A DNA stretch of 19,997 nt, taken from JAPOQD01 sp964620555. GTDB lineage: Bacteria > Pseudomonadota > Gammaproteobacteria > Pseudomonadales > Halieaceae. Under the pieces are notes generated by a model. The model ran no database searches. It was not told the DNA's origin and was given only the letters and a program-made list of their open reading frames with translations. The position numbers were made by a program, and so were the translations under genes. This document shows, in pieces, positions 7,553 through 14,321 of this stretch (position 1 is its first letter; every line of letters starts with the position of its first letter). The stretch is from assembly GCA_964620555.1 (NCBI GenBank), contig CAZUGZ010000041.1, positions 1-19,997 of the forward strand, written 5' to 3'.

Positions 7553-8938
7553 TTATCGGCCCAGATATTTGTCTATCTCAGCGAGGTAGTGGCGAATTCG
7601 ACATTCGGATTCCGAAAGCAATGAGCCTGCGAAGGCCTTTGAGCGAAGACCTTTCTGGACAGTAGGGACACGCTCCGCATCCTGCGCCAGGACGTGACCG
7701 TAGTCCTCCCGCCTGGTGGGACGGAACCGCTTGGGGCGCACCGAACCATCCCAGCCCTTGGGCCCGAAAGCTTCCGGGCCGAAGGAGTTGACATCGAATA
7801 CCGGGGTATCCGGATCCTTGAGGGGCAGATTGAGCGTAATCGCCTGGTAATAGCATTTCTCGGGGTCGGTCGCATGGGGCCGGAAGTTCTGCAAGAGCAT
7901 GCTATCGGAAAATACATTGATCGTGATGGTAGGGAATATGTGGTAGTTCCAGTCATCGGTGATCTGGTCGTCAGTGAGGTTTTCAAAGAAATCGTAGCCA
8001 TGCTTCCTGCCCCATTTGCGCTTGGTATCGCACAGGGCCCTGGCCCGCCATTCGTGACCCTTGACGTCCGGGTAGTCGTCCGGGTTACCGCCATAAATCG
8101 CCACCAGGCCCCGCAGCCCTTCGTCGACCTGATCCTGGTCCTCTACCCTGCAGGTGGCGTAGCCGTTGCGGATAATCATGCGGCTCATGCCGTTCCTGTA
8201 GAGATCGTACTGGGTCTCCAGGGTGTCGCTGAAAGGTATGAGCTCCGGGTGTACATCGTCTGCGTGGTAGAACTCAACGAATGCGTCCACGGCGGTCTTC
8301 CAGTTGGCATCCCAGCAGATCTCGAGATCGCGCAGGACACGCAGCTTTTCAAAGGGAAAAGGCTGCAGGTGCTCTGGAATGACATCCAGGTACTCCAGCA
8401 GGGGCATGGCGTCATCATCCATGTTGATAAACACCAGGCTGTTCCATACCTCACAGCGAACTTCGACCAGATCGGGACGATGGGCAACCACTTCCTCACG
8501 GAAAATGATCTCATCGCGGATTTCCTTCAGAGAGCCATCCAGATGGAATTGCCAGCCGTGGAAACCGCACCGGAAGCAGCCGTTTTCACCGATGCTGCCG
8601 AAATCGTTGGAGACCAGGCGATTGCCGCGGTGGGGACAGACGTTGTAGAAGGCCTTGATCTCGTCCGGGGCGGTGCGCACCACGACAAAGGATTCCCGGC
8701 CGAGGTCGTACTTCAGATAGTCGCCAACCTTCTCCAGATCCTGGGCCAGCCCCGCGAACACCCACACTTTCTGCCAGAGTTTTTCCCACTCCAGTTCGTG
8801 CTCCTGCAGGGAAAAATAACGGGATTTGTCCGGCGAAACAGTGCCGTGGTCCATGTAGGGCGCCTTCTTGCCATGCTCACCTGAACTGTCATCCGGGTAC
8901 GCAATGAATCCGTCTTTGGGGTTGTGCTGCATCGTCAT
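7553..8938 (-). CDS. Rieske non-heme iron oxygenase, alpha subunit
   Basis: A 461-residue cytosolic oxygenase component of the ring-hydroxylating type, using O2 and electrons from a separate reductase. The Rieske [2Fe-2S] ligands are Cys101-Pro-His103 and Cys124-x2-His127 (CPHRGN and CGFHGW). The catalytic region reads AFVEFYHADDVH, giving His225 and His230, with a carboxylate expected near Asp328/Asp329 (ITDDWNYHIFP). Glu222 sits where naphthalene dioxygenase has its bridging Asp, as in the carnitine oxygenase CntA. ATG 8938 was chosen over GTG 8947 because a near-perfect Shine-Dalgarno (GAGGTGAT) sits five to six bases before it. No ferredoxin, reductase or beta subunit gene is nearby. A promoter lies at 8995-9023. 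Substrate unknown; neighbours suggest a lipid, steroid or terpenoid. Confidence 0.93.
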   Translation of the reverse strand: MTMQHNPKDGFIAYPDDSSGEHGKKAPYMDHGTVSPDKSRYFSLQEHELEWEKLWQKVWVFAGLAQDLEKVGDYLKYDLGRESFVVVRTAPDEIKAFYNVCPHRGNRLVSNDFGSIGENGCFRCGFHGWQFHLDGSLKEIRDEIIFREEVVAHRPDLVEVRCEVWNSLVFINMDDDAMPLLEYLDVIPEHLQPFPFEKLRVLRDLEICWDANWKTAVDAFVEFYHADDVHPELIPFSDTLETQYDLYRNGMSRMIIRNGYATCRVEDQDQVDEGLRGLVAIYGGNPDDYPDVKGHEWRARALCDTKRKWGRKHGYDFFENLTDDQITDDWNYHIFPTITINVFSDSMLLQNFRPHATDPEKCYYQAITLNLPLKDPDTPVFDVNSFGPEAFGPKGWDGSVRPKRFRPTRREDYGHVLAQDAERVPTVQKGLRSKAFAGSLLSESECRIRHYLAEIDKYLGR

Positions 8939-8985
8939 GGGAATCACCTCGTCCTCTGTCGCAAAGATAGGAACACTTTATTCAC

Positions 8986-9023
8986 TTAGTAACCATGGTA
9001 TCTATACTTTGGTCGCTGCTCAA
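8986..9023 (-). promoter_or_regulatory. Promoter of the Rieske oxygenase gene with a palindrome over the -10
   Basis: Minus strand: TTGAGC (9018-9023), 17-base spacer, TACCAT (8995-9000). The 20-base sequence TTAGTAACCATGGTATCTAT (8986-9005) has a perfect ACCATGGT core and TAG/CTA arms, so 14 of 20 positions are symmetric. Its outer TTAG resembles the operator at 5741, 7420 and 12724, but the core and spacing differ, so it may bind another regulator. Confidence 0.35.
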
Positions 9024-9040
9024 GTAAAACTCTGCCCGCA

Positions 9041-9985
9041 CTACGGATGTGACCCCACCAGCTTTTCCGCCAGCGTGTATGGATCCTGCTGTCTCTTGAT
9101 GACGGCTTCCAAATCCCCGTCGGAAAGGCTGTCGCGTGAAAAGACCGTTTCGTAGATCAGTTGGCGGCAGATATCAGCTACCCGATGTCGGGCCCGTTCC
9201 AGCGCGCGTCGGTTGTACCTGTTTTCTTCGGCGAGTGTAAACTCCCGATGCAGGTCCAGGTGTCGCACCAGTTGGACCGTGCCACTGCCCGAATTTGCCT
9301 GGATGGCGAGCACCGGAGCTTGCCACGAGTTGTCGGTGGCCGACAAATGCAGCATCTCATTCAGGTGGGATACCAGCTTCTCCGAGCCGGGGAGGTCGGA
9401 TTTGTTGACTGCGTAGATGTCGCCGGTTTCCAGCACTCCTGCCTTCATGATCTGCATACCATCCCCTGCTCCGGGAATCTGTAAAACGATTATGCTCGAC
9501 GCATAGCGCACGATTTCGACCTCGCCCTGGCCTATACCGACCGTCTCCAGAATGATCGCGTCGAAATCCATTGCCTGCAAAATGAACAGGGCATCACCAC
9601 TGGCCTTTGCCAGCCCCCCCAAATGCCCACGGGCGGCCATGCTGCGGATGAAAACGCCCGGATCGGCCGCATGTTGGTTCATCCGCACCCGGTCTCCGAG
9701 AATGGCCCCGCCGCTGAAGGGACTCGAAGGGTCCACTGCCAGAACGGCCACGCGACGGTCGTTTTCCCGGTAATGTTGAACCAGCCGGTTCACCAGTGTG
9801 CTCTTGCCGGCCCCGGGGGGGCCGGTGATACCGATCACCGGTGTCTCGCTGCCCCGCAGGAACAATTGCTTGAGGATGGGCGCAATCGTGCTGTCATTGG
9901 CCTCGGCTCGGGAAATCAGGCGCGACGCGGCGCGAATACTGCCGGCACAGATTTCTTCCACGAGTTTTGCTTCCGCAGGTTTCAC
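9041..9985 (-). CDS. meaB: MeaB/ArgK-type G3E GTPase, B12 mutase chaperone
   Basis: A 314-residue GTPase, close to the usual ~330, that loads and protects adenosylcobalamin in acyl-CoA mutases and helps eject damaged cofactor. The P-loop is GPPGAGKS (55-62). Further motifs are DPSSPFSGGAILGDRVRM (85-102, the switch region typical of MeaB/ArgK), ETVGIGQGE (147-155) and the guanine-specificity NKSD (194-197). The open frame runs far upstream, but the sequence only resembles MeaB from GTG 9985; that start lies 11 bases after the stop of the B12 subunit gene. It forms one unit with that subunit, which strongly supports a mutase role. The large mutase subunit is not in the window. Confidence 0.93.
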   Translation of the reverse strand: MKPAEAKLVEEICAGSIRAASRLISRAEANDSTIAPILKQLFLRGSETPVIGITGPPGAGKSTLVNRLVQHYRENDRRVAVLAVDPSSPFSGGAILGDRVRMNQHAADPGVFIRSMAARGHLGGLAKASGDALFILQAMDFDAIILETVGIGQGEVEIVRYASSIIVLQIPGAGDGMQIMKAGVLETGDIYAVNKSDLPGSEKLVSHLNEMLHLSATDNSWQAPVLAIQANSGSGTVQLVRHLDLHREFTLAEENRYNRRALERARHRVADICRQLIYETVFSRDSLSDGDLEAVIKRQQDPYTLAEKLVGSHP

Positions 9986-9996
9986 CCTGGCTGAAC

Positions 9997-10422
9997 TCAG
10001 GGTCCGCGAACGCCGACCCGGCGAATAAAATCCAGGATGGCATCGATTTCGGAGCCCGGTCCAAAAATTCCGGCAACTCCCATGTCTTTCAGCGTACCCT
10101 CGTCCTCGGGGTGGATCAGGCCGCCCAGCATGACCGGCACGTCTCCGACTCCCTGCCGCTGCATCGTCTCGATCAACTGCCTCGTGTAGTCCAGATAATT
10201 GGAAGAACTGTAACTGACACCGACCAGGTCCGCATCTTCCGCGATAATGGCCTGGGTCATGCCTTCGCAAGTATTGTGTTCACCGACGTAGATGACCTCG
10301 ATACCCCGGTCCCTCAACATTTGTGCGAGGGAGCGGATCCCCTTGCTGTGCACGTCGGTACCCAGCATGCCCAGCAGACAGCGTATGTTCCCGTGTTCAG
10401 TTGATGAAGAGTCGCTGAGCAT
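9997..10422 (-). CDS. Free-standing B12-binding (small) subunit of an acyl-CoA mutase
   Basis: A 141-residue protein with the Rossmann-like cobalamin domain of methylmalonyl-CoA mutase. The cobalt-ligating motif DxHxxG is Asp23-Val-His25-Ser-Lys-Gly28; GVSYSSSN and VMLGGLIHPED provide the usual Ser and Gly-Gly parts that hold the nucleotide tail. There is no TIM-barrel substrate domain, so it needs a separate large subunit, as in 2-hydroxyisobutyryl-CoA mutase (HcmA/HcmB) or archaeal-type methylmalonyl-CoA mutases. ATG 10422 is preferred to GTG 10428: GAGG lies seven bases before it. Immediately upstream, two bases away, ends a 21-codon micro-ORF. The reaction rearranges a carbon skeleton in a branched or linear acyl-CoA; the substrate cannot be told from this subunit. 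Confidence 0.92.
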   Translation of the reverse strand: MLSDSSSTEHGNIRCLLGMLGTDVHSKGIRSLAQMLRDRGIEVIYVGEHNTCEGMTQAIIAEDADLVGVSYSSSNYLDYTRQLIETMQRQGVGDVPVMLGGLIHPEDEGTLKDMGVAGIFGPGSEIDAILDFIRRVGVRGP

Positions 10423-10424
10423 AG

Positions 10425-10490
10425 TCACGCCTCGCAGCTAAAGGGGGAAAGGATGACGTTGAACGGATCGTAGTTGTATCCATGGGCCAT
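10425..10490 (-). CDS. Micro-ORF (21 codons) upstream of the B12 subunit gene
   Basis: The frame begins MAHGYNYDPF and ends PFSCEA-TGA, with the stop two bases before ATG 10422 of the mutase subunit (TGA-CT-ATG). The Shine-Dalgarno of that gene lies inside the micro-ORF, so its translation could set expression of the subunit. It is in frame with the preceding oxidoreductase, whose TAA at 10509-10511 lies six codons upstream, so it could also be a read-through tail or the remnant of a longer C terminus. No clear ribosome site precedes its own ATG. Function unknown. Confidence 0.3.
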   Translation of the reverse strand: MAHGYNYDPFNVILSPFSCEA

Positions 10491-10508
10491 GCGGTTGGAC
10501 TTCAGGCT

Positions 10509-11867
10509 TTATGCCTTCTCCGGGTCGGACTGGGTTTCGATCAGATTGCGGGCGGCTTCCTCCCCGTAGACGATGGCGGTGTTCTGGCCGACACAGGACA
10601 GGTAATCTCCCGCCAGTTGCACCCTGCTGGAGCGCTTGTCGATCAGGTTCTGCCGAACTTCATACATTTTGCGGTAGATACCGGGGGCGGGCAGGGGGAC
10701 GGCTCGTTGCCAGCGGCTGATATGAGTCATATCCCGGTTACCCGCCAGTTCCGGAAACACCGTTTCCACGAACTCCGAACATTCATTCACCAGCGCCGCG
10801 TCCGACTTTTGTGATGCCTGCCCGGCCACGGAATCATCGTAATACAGGTAAAGTAAACTGTGTCCATCGGGAGCGCGGTCCGATACCTTGTTGTGGTCCA
10901 ACCAGATCAGTGTAAGGTCGGCATTTTCTCGCGTCGAGATGAGAACCATTACCGCCTTGCTCCTGGTGGGCACGCTGTAGCCCAGGTGTACGCATATGCC
11001 GGGAATGTAGCGCAATGAGTCCGCCAGGGGGGCGACTTCCGACCTGCATGGCGAATAGATCTGCACTGCCTCCGGCAGGGTGGTGGCGAGCACACAGGCG
11101 TCCGTCCTTTGCCTGAAAGGCTCTCCCGAACTGACCTTTCTACCCTGAACCTCGACGCCATCGTGCAGTTGACGGACCTCCGTAACCTCGGACTGATAGC
11201 ACATATTGCCAACGTGGTCGGCCAGTGCGCGGGGTAAACGCTCCATGCCGCCGCGAGTACCCAGCAGCCGCGTGCTGAACAACCCATTCATGCCGTTCAT
11301 CAACTCCAGCCGGGATACCGCAGCGGCCCGGGCGACCACGAGCGCCCGGAGCAGGGGGTCCACGAGGTAATCCAGCAGTTCCCGGTTGAGGCGCCTGAGA
11401 GCATAACTCTCAGCGCTTTCGTCATCGTATTCGTGACCCTGGCTGACATCCTGGAAGTTCATCTTGTCGCCCATTGCCTTCAGGTCGCCAAACAGCCGCA
11501 GCATGAGCAGCTTGCTCGGCAGGGAAAACAATCCCGACAACAGCCCGCTGAGATAGGGGTGATCAGCGTTGATTTCGTAGAGGCGACCGGCTCTCAGTGT
11601 GGCAGTTACGGGGCTGGCGTATTCCACCTCGGAGGACAGTCCGAGTTCATCGACCAGTGCCATGTATTCGGTATAACAATCTCCGACTCCGGTGGCTCCG
11701 GTGTCGATCAGGTAGCCGTCCTTGCGCAGACTCGCGGCGCGGCCACCCGGGTAATGGGATTTTTCATGAATGGTCACCTCCCAACCGGCCCGCTGCAGCC
11801 GATAGGCGCAGCTGAGACCCGCCAGCCCGGCACCGACGACAATAGCCCCGGGAGACTTATCCCTCAT
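10509..11867 (-). CDS. FAD-dependent oxidoreductase of the amine oxidase/phytoene desaturase fold
   Basis: A 452-residue flavoprotein. The dinucleotide-binding motif GAGLAGLSCAYRLQRAGWEV starts at residue 12, with Glu35 (TIHEK) to hold the FAD ribose and GGRA at 41-44, the signature of the protoporphyrinogen oxidase, phytoene desaturase and monoamine oxidase superfamily. Near the C terminus QLAGDYLSCVGQNTAIVYGEEAARNL is the second FAD contact. The middle is variable, so the substrate is open: it could desaturate an isoprenoid, oxidise an amine or act on a steroid ring. ATG 11867 lies three bases after the stop of the AveC-like B gene, with GAGGG inside that gene's end, so the two are translationally coupled and probably act on linked steps. 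Confidence 0.85.
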   Translation of the reverse strand: MRDKSPGAIVVGAGLAGLSCAYRLQRAGWEVTIHEKSHYPGGRAASLRKDGYLIDTGATGVGDCYTEYMALVDELGLSSEVEYASPVTATLRAGRLYEINADHPYLSGLLSGLFSLPSKLLMLRLFGDLKAMGDKMNFQDVSQGHEYDDESAESYALRRLNRELLDYLVDPLLRALVVARAAAVSRLELMNGMNGLFSTRLLGTRGGMERLPRALADHVGNMCYQSEVTEVRQLHDGVEVQGRKVSSGEPFRQRTDACVLATTLPEAVQIYSPCRSEVAPLADSLRYIPGICVHLGYSVPTRSKAVMVLISTRENADLTLIWLDHNKVSDRAPDGHSLLYLYYDDSVAGQASQKSDAALVNECSEFVETVFPELAGNRDMTHISRWQRAVPLPAPGIYRKMYEVRQNLIDKRSSRVQLAGDYLSCVGQNTAIVYGEEAARNLIETQSDPEKA

Positions 11868-11870
11868 TGA

Positions 11871-12674
11871 TTACCCTCGCAATGGGGGGCGGGAAAGGAT
11901 GGTGGCGCAGATCCATACCGTCAACAGTGCCAGTGCCACACTCAGCAGGCCCGAGGCCTGCAACAGCAGGCCCGATTGGGCTGCACTGGAGTTCATGACC
12001 GAATACATTGGCCAGCCACTCCCCAGATGTCCCATCAGTGCACCCATGGGAGCAAGGAAAATGACCAGAATCTGGCGCCAGCCGACGAGGACGGGAAGTA
12101 GCAGATAAACCAGCGCAATGCCCATGATCTCGCTGGCGGTGTTCAGAAACGACCAGGTCAGGGGGGCCATGCCTCGCCATAGCCACAGGGGCTGGTTGTC
12201 GTAGTAAACCCAGAGTCCTGCACTGACGGGATAAATCTCCAGCAGGATATAAATGACGACGGAAACCGCGCAGGCAAGCCATACGAAGTTGGGGGGCACC
12301 GCAGCGGTGGTCATTTTCGAATAGATCACCAGGTACATCGCGCCAAAAGCGGCGATGTAGGCGAACCCCATATGCCATGGAATGACCCGGTCTACGGCGG
12401 TAAACATTTCCATGGAACCGACCGGGGGATGGATGACGTGACCGAGAAAACCGACGATCGGCTCCAGTACTATGGCCACTGCCGCCCCGATGACCAGTAG
12501 AGCGGGAATCAGGGAGCCATGCCTCTTCACCATCACCAGGCTGTAGATGGCTACCGCGGTGGCCAGTATTGCCGTGAGCCAGAAGACAATGGTCTGCAGG
12601 GGTTCCGGCATCGCCGCGTCCGGCGGGACGGGAAAATTGACCAGCAACGTGTTGAGCTTCTCTTCGGTATTCAT
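11871..12674 (-). CDS. AveC-like polytopic membrane protein B (267 aa)
   Basis: About seven hydrophobic helices lie at roughly 27-49, 54-73, 98-119, 130-148, 170-193, 202-222 and 233-260. Shared blocks with protein A (2239-3042): VLEPIVGF (69-76), Glu146 within LLEIYPVSAG, then GLWVYYDNQPLWLW (153-166); both proteins are exactly 267 residues when the ATG at 12674 is used. The upstream TTG 12713 is rejected because it would add 13 residues with no homology in A. The function is unknown; by likeness to the AveC-family protein at 6311 it may be a membrane cyclase, isomerase or dehydratase-like enzyme. It heads the unit FAD oxidoreductase, B12 subunit and MeaB. Its promoter (12721-12749) holds the palindromic operator. 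Confidence 0.65.
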   Translation of the reverse strand: MNTEEKLNTLLVNFPVPPDAAMPEPLQTIVFWLTAILATAVAIYSLVMVKRHGSLIPALLVIGAAVAIVLEPIVGFLGHVIHPPVGSMEMFTAVDRVIPWHMGFAYIAAFGAMYLVIYSKMTTAAVPPNFVWLACAVSVVIYILLEIYPVSAGLWVYYDNQPLWLWRGMAPLTWSFLNTASEIMGIALVYLLLPVLVGWRQILVIFLAPMGALMGHLGSGWPMYSVMNSSAAQSGLLLQASGLLSVALALLTVWICATILSRPPLRG

Positions 12675-12720
12675 ATGACCGGTCCCAGTAAAGCAAATCA
12701 GGGCATTACCCAATCCCGCG

Positions 12721-12749
12721 ATATTAGCATCAGCATACTAAAATGAAAA
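12721..12749 (-). promoter_or_regulatory. Promoter with embedded operator for the AveC-like B/FAD/B12/meaB unit
   Basis: Minus strand: -35 TTTTCA (12744-12749), 17-base spacer, -10 TAATAT (12721-12726). The palindrome TTAGCAT-CAGC-ATACTAA (12724-12741) has 6 of 7 matching arm positions and sits in the spacer. It is the best-formed of the three copies (others at 5741 and 7420). The -35 overlaps the T-run of the preceding terminator. Confidence 0.5.
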
Positions 12750-12764
12750 TCTCCAAACCGGAGA
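12746..12764 (-). terminator. Short intrinsic terminator after the phosphotransferase gene
   Basis: On the minus strand TCTCC-ggttt-GGAGA followed by TTTTCATTTT, about 80 bases after the phosphotransferase stop. The stem is only 5 bp. Its T-run doubles as the -35 of the next promoter, which separates the two transcription units. Confidence 0.4.
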
Positions 12765-12842
12765 AAATGCCTGGAGTCTGCACCGTAGAAAAATCCGCCG
12801 TGAGGAGTTGGCAGGCTTTCGCCCCGGCAGCACTGAAGGTCA

Positions 12843-14321
12843 TCAGCTGCGGCGCTCCGCCTCCGCGGCGTCGATGAGTTCGTTGAATGGTCCGGAAAAT
12901 ATTCCGGCATATTCGAAGCCCAGTTTGCACAGGTTGATGTTCGTATCCAGGTCTCTGTCGAGACTTTCGAGTGAACGCTGAAAGGTGAACACATTCAGCA
13001 CGCTGCGAATAACCCTGGCGTAGGCAAGGCGATACCCGTCGATGTTTCGCCCCATCGCCGCGTTGTAGCGAGCCAGCAATTCGGGCATCGACAGGTAGTC
13101 CGCAAGGTTCTGCTGGGTGTAGTGCAAATCGTCCGCGGGGTCACCCAGACGACTGGTTTCCCAGTCGAGCAATGCGCTGACACGGTTGCCCTCAAACAAC
13201 ATGTTGTTGAGAGCAAAGTCCTGGTGCAGCAGCACCGGCGCTTCCTCGCAGCCGGGCACGTTTTCCCGGAGCCATTTCATGCCCCGGACCATCATCGGCG
13301 TCGTGGGAACGTCTGTTTTCTCCAGCATCTCCTCCAAGTAGTCGTTAACCATGTACTGTGTACACTGTTCGACCGTTTCAAAATCCAACCACCTCGCAAG
13401 GTGCGAAGTGGCCGCCAGTTCGCGCTCTCGCCTGATGTCCACGCTATGGGTTTTCAACAGCAGATCAAACACCGACTCAATCGCTTCGTCGTCAATTTTT
13501 TCGCTGCCGCCCAGACTCGAGCCCAGCCCCCGTCCCGGGGCCATGCACGAGACGATGAAGCGATTGCCGAGGCGTCCGGCATCGTCCTCGAGCCATAACA
13601 CCTCGGGCACGGGCAGCCCGGCGCGGCGTACCAGCCGGATAGAGTTCACTTCGCGAGTGATATCGCTGCCATCCCAACCCGGGAGCAGGCTCACGGGCTG
13701 TTCGGCGCGCACCACCAGGGCTCGTTGCCCCTCGATCGGCTCACTCGTTTCGAACAGAATCGTCTGCTTGGAGAAACCGCCGTCCAGGGCGGAAAATTTG
13801 GTGATGCTGAGATTTTCGATGCCGGGGAACTTTTCCCTGAGGTACGTCTCGAGACCGGCGCGAGTAATTACCGGCGGGGCGTCCACAGGTGGCGTGGGTT
13901 GGCTACGATGCAGCCAAAGGTCTGCGCTCCAACCGCACATGGCCACTGCCAGGTTACTGGAGTCGCTTTCTGTGCACTTGTCGAGAGACTGAAGCGCCGC
14001 AACCAGGCCCTGCTCGATGCGGGAGATTTCAGCATCCAGCACCTCATGCCGAAAGCCATCATGAAAAACCTCGTAGGCGGGAGCAGGTATCGCCGGCAGC
14101 GACAGGCCTGAATCGGACAGGACTGTGAGCGCGCGTTCGAGGAGCACTGAACCCGATTCGATATGCTTTAGATAAAATGCAGGATCGTCCTGCCGGATCA
14201 GCTCGTTGAGAGCGGTGTCAACCAACCCGAGGAGATAGTGCTGACTGGCATTGATCTGGCTGTCACGAAGGTTCTGACAGGCACGCTTGATTTGTTTGGC
14301 AAGTTGTATGGCTCTGGGCAT
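12843..14321 (-). CDS. APH-like phosphotransferase with a long N-terminal helical extension
   Basis: 492 residues. Residues ~150-492 form an aminoglycoside-phosphotransferase-like kinase fold. The catalytic loop is His366-Gln-Asp368-F-A-L-N372-N373, and the metal motif is Asp386-Trp-Glu388. An N-lobe Arg (VVRAEQP) replaces the usual ATP Lys region, as in ACAD10/11-type kinases. Such enzymes sit beside acyl-CoA dehydrogenases in many catabolic operons; human ACAD10/11 use the fold to phosphorylate 4-hydroxyacyl-CoAs, so hydroxyacyl or hydroxylated-lipid phosphorylation is more likely here than drug resistance. Residues 1-145 are predicted mostly helical and of unknown family; position and size recall small accessory proteins encoded beside these kinases, here possibly fused. 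ATG 14321 was chosen over TTG 14336. It diverges from the MarR gene. Confidence 0.85.
   Translation of the reverse strand: MPRAIQLAKQIKRACQNLRDSQINASQHYLLGLVDTALNELIRQDDPAFYLKHIESGSVLLERALTVLSDSGLSLPAIPAPAYEVFHDGFRHEVLDAEISRIEQGLVAALQSLDKCTESDSSNLAVAMCGWSADLWLHRSQPTPPVDAPPVITRAGLETYLREKFPGIENLSITKFSALDGGFSKQTILFETSEPIEGQRALVVRAEQPVSLLPGWDGSDITREVNSIRLVRRAGLPVPEVLWLEDDAGRLGNRFIVSCMAPGRGLGSSLGGSEKIDDEAIESVFDLLLKTHSVDIRRERELAATSHLARWLDFETVEQCTQYMVNDYLEEMLEKTDVPTTPMMVRGMKWLRENVPGCEEAPVLLHQDFALNNMLFEGNRVSALLDWETSRLGDPADDLHYTQQNLADYLSMPELLARYNAAMGRNIDGYRLAYARVIRSVLNVFTFQRSLESLDRDLDTNINLCKLGFEYAGIFSGPFNELIDAAEAERRS

Noticed and set aside
7694..8884. A 396-codon plus-strand open frame opposite the Rieske oxygenase gene
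   Set aside because: The minus frame has full Rieske motifs, so this is an antisense shadow of GC-rich coding sequence with no domain of its own.
9986..10270. A 5' extension of the meaB frame reaching 10270
   Set aside because: The extension is out of frame with, but fully covered by, the B12 subunit gene and shows no MeaB likeness. GTG 9985 gives the family length.
12730..12843. A 37-codon minus-strand ORF starting in a TGATG overlap with the phosphotransferase stop
   Set aside because: No recognisable protein signature, and it runs through the predicted terminator and promoter. It may be a decayed gene head, but I cannot support it.
12843..14321. An aminoglycoside resistance gene
   Set aside because: The kinase motifs are of the broad APH fold, but the setting with acyl-CoA and lipid enzymes and the ACAD10/11-like N-lobe fit a metabolic kinase better.
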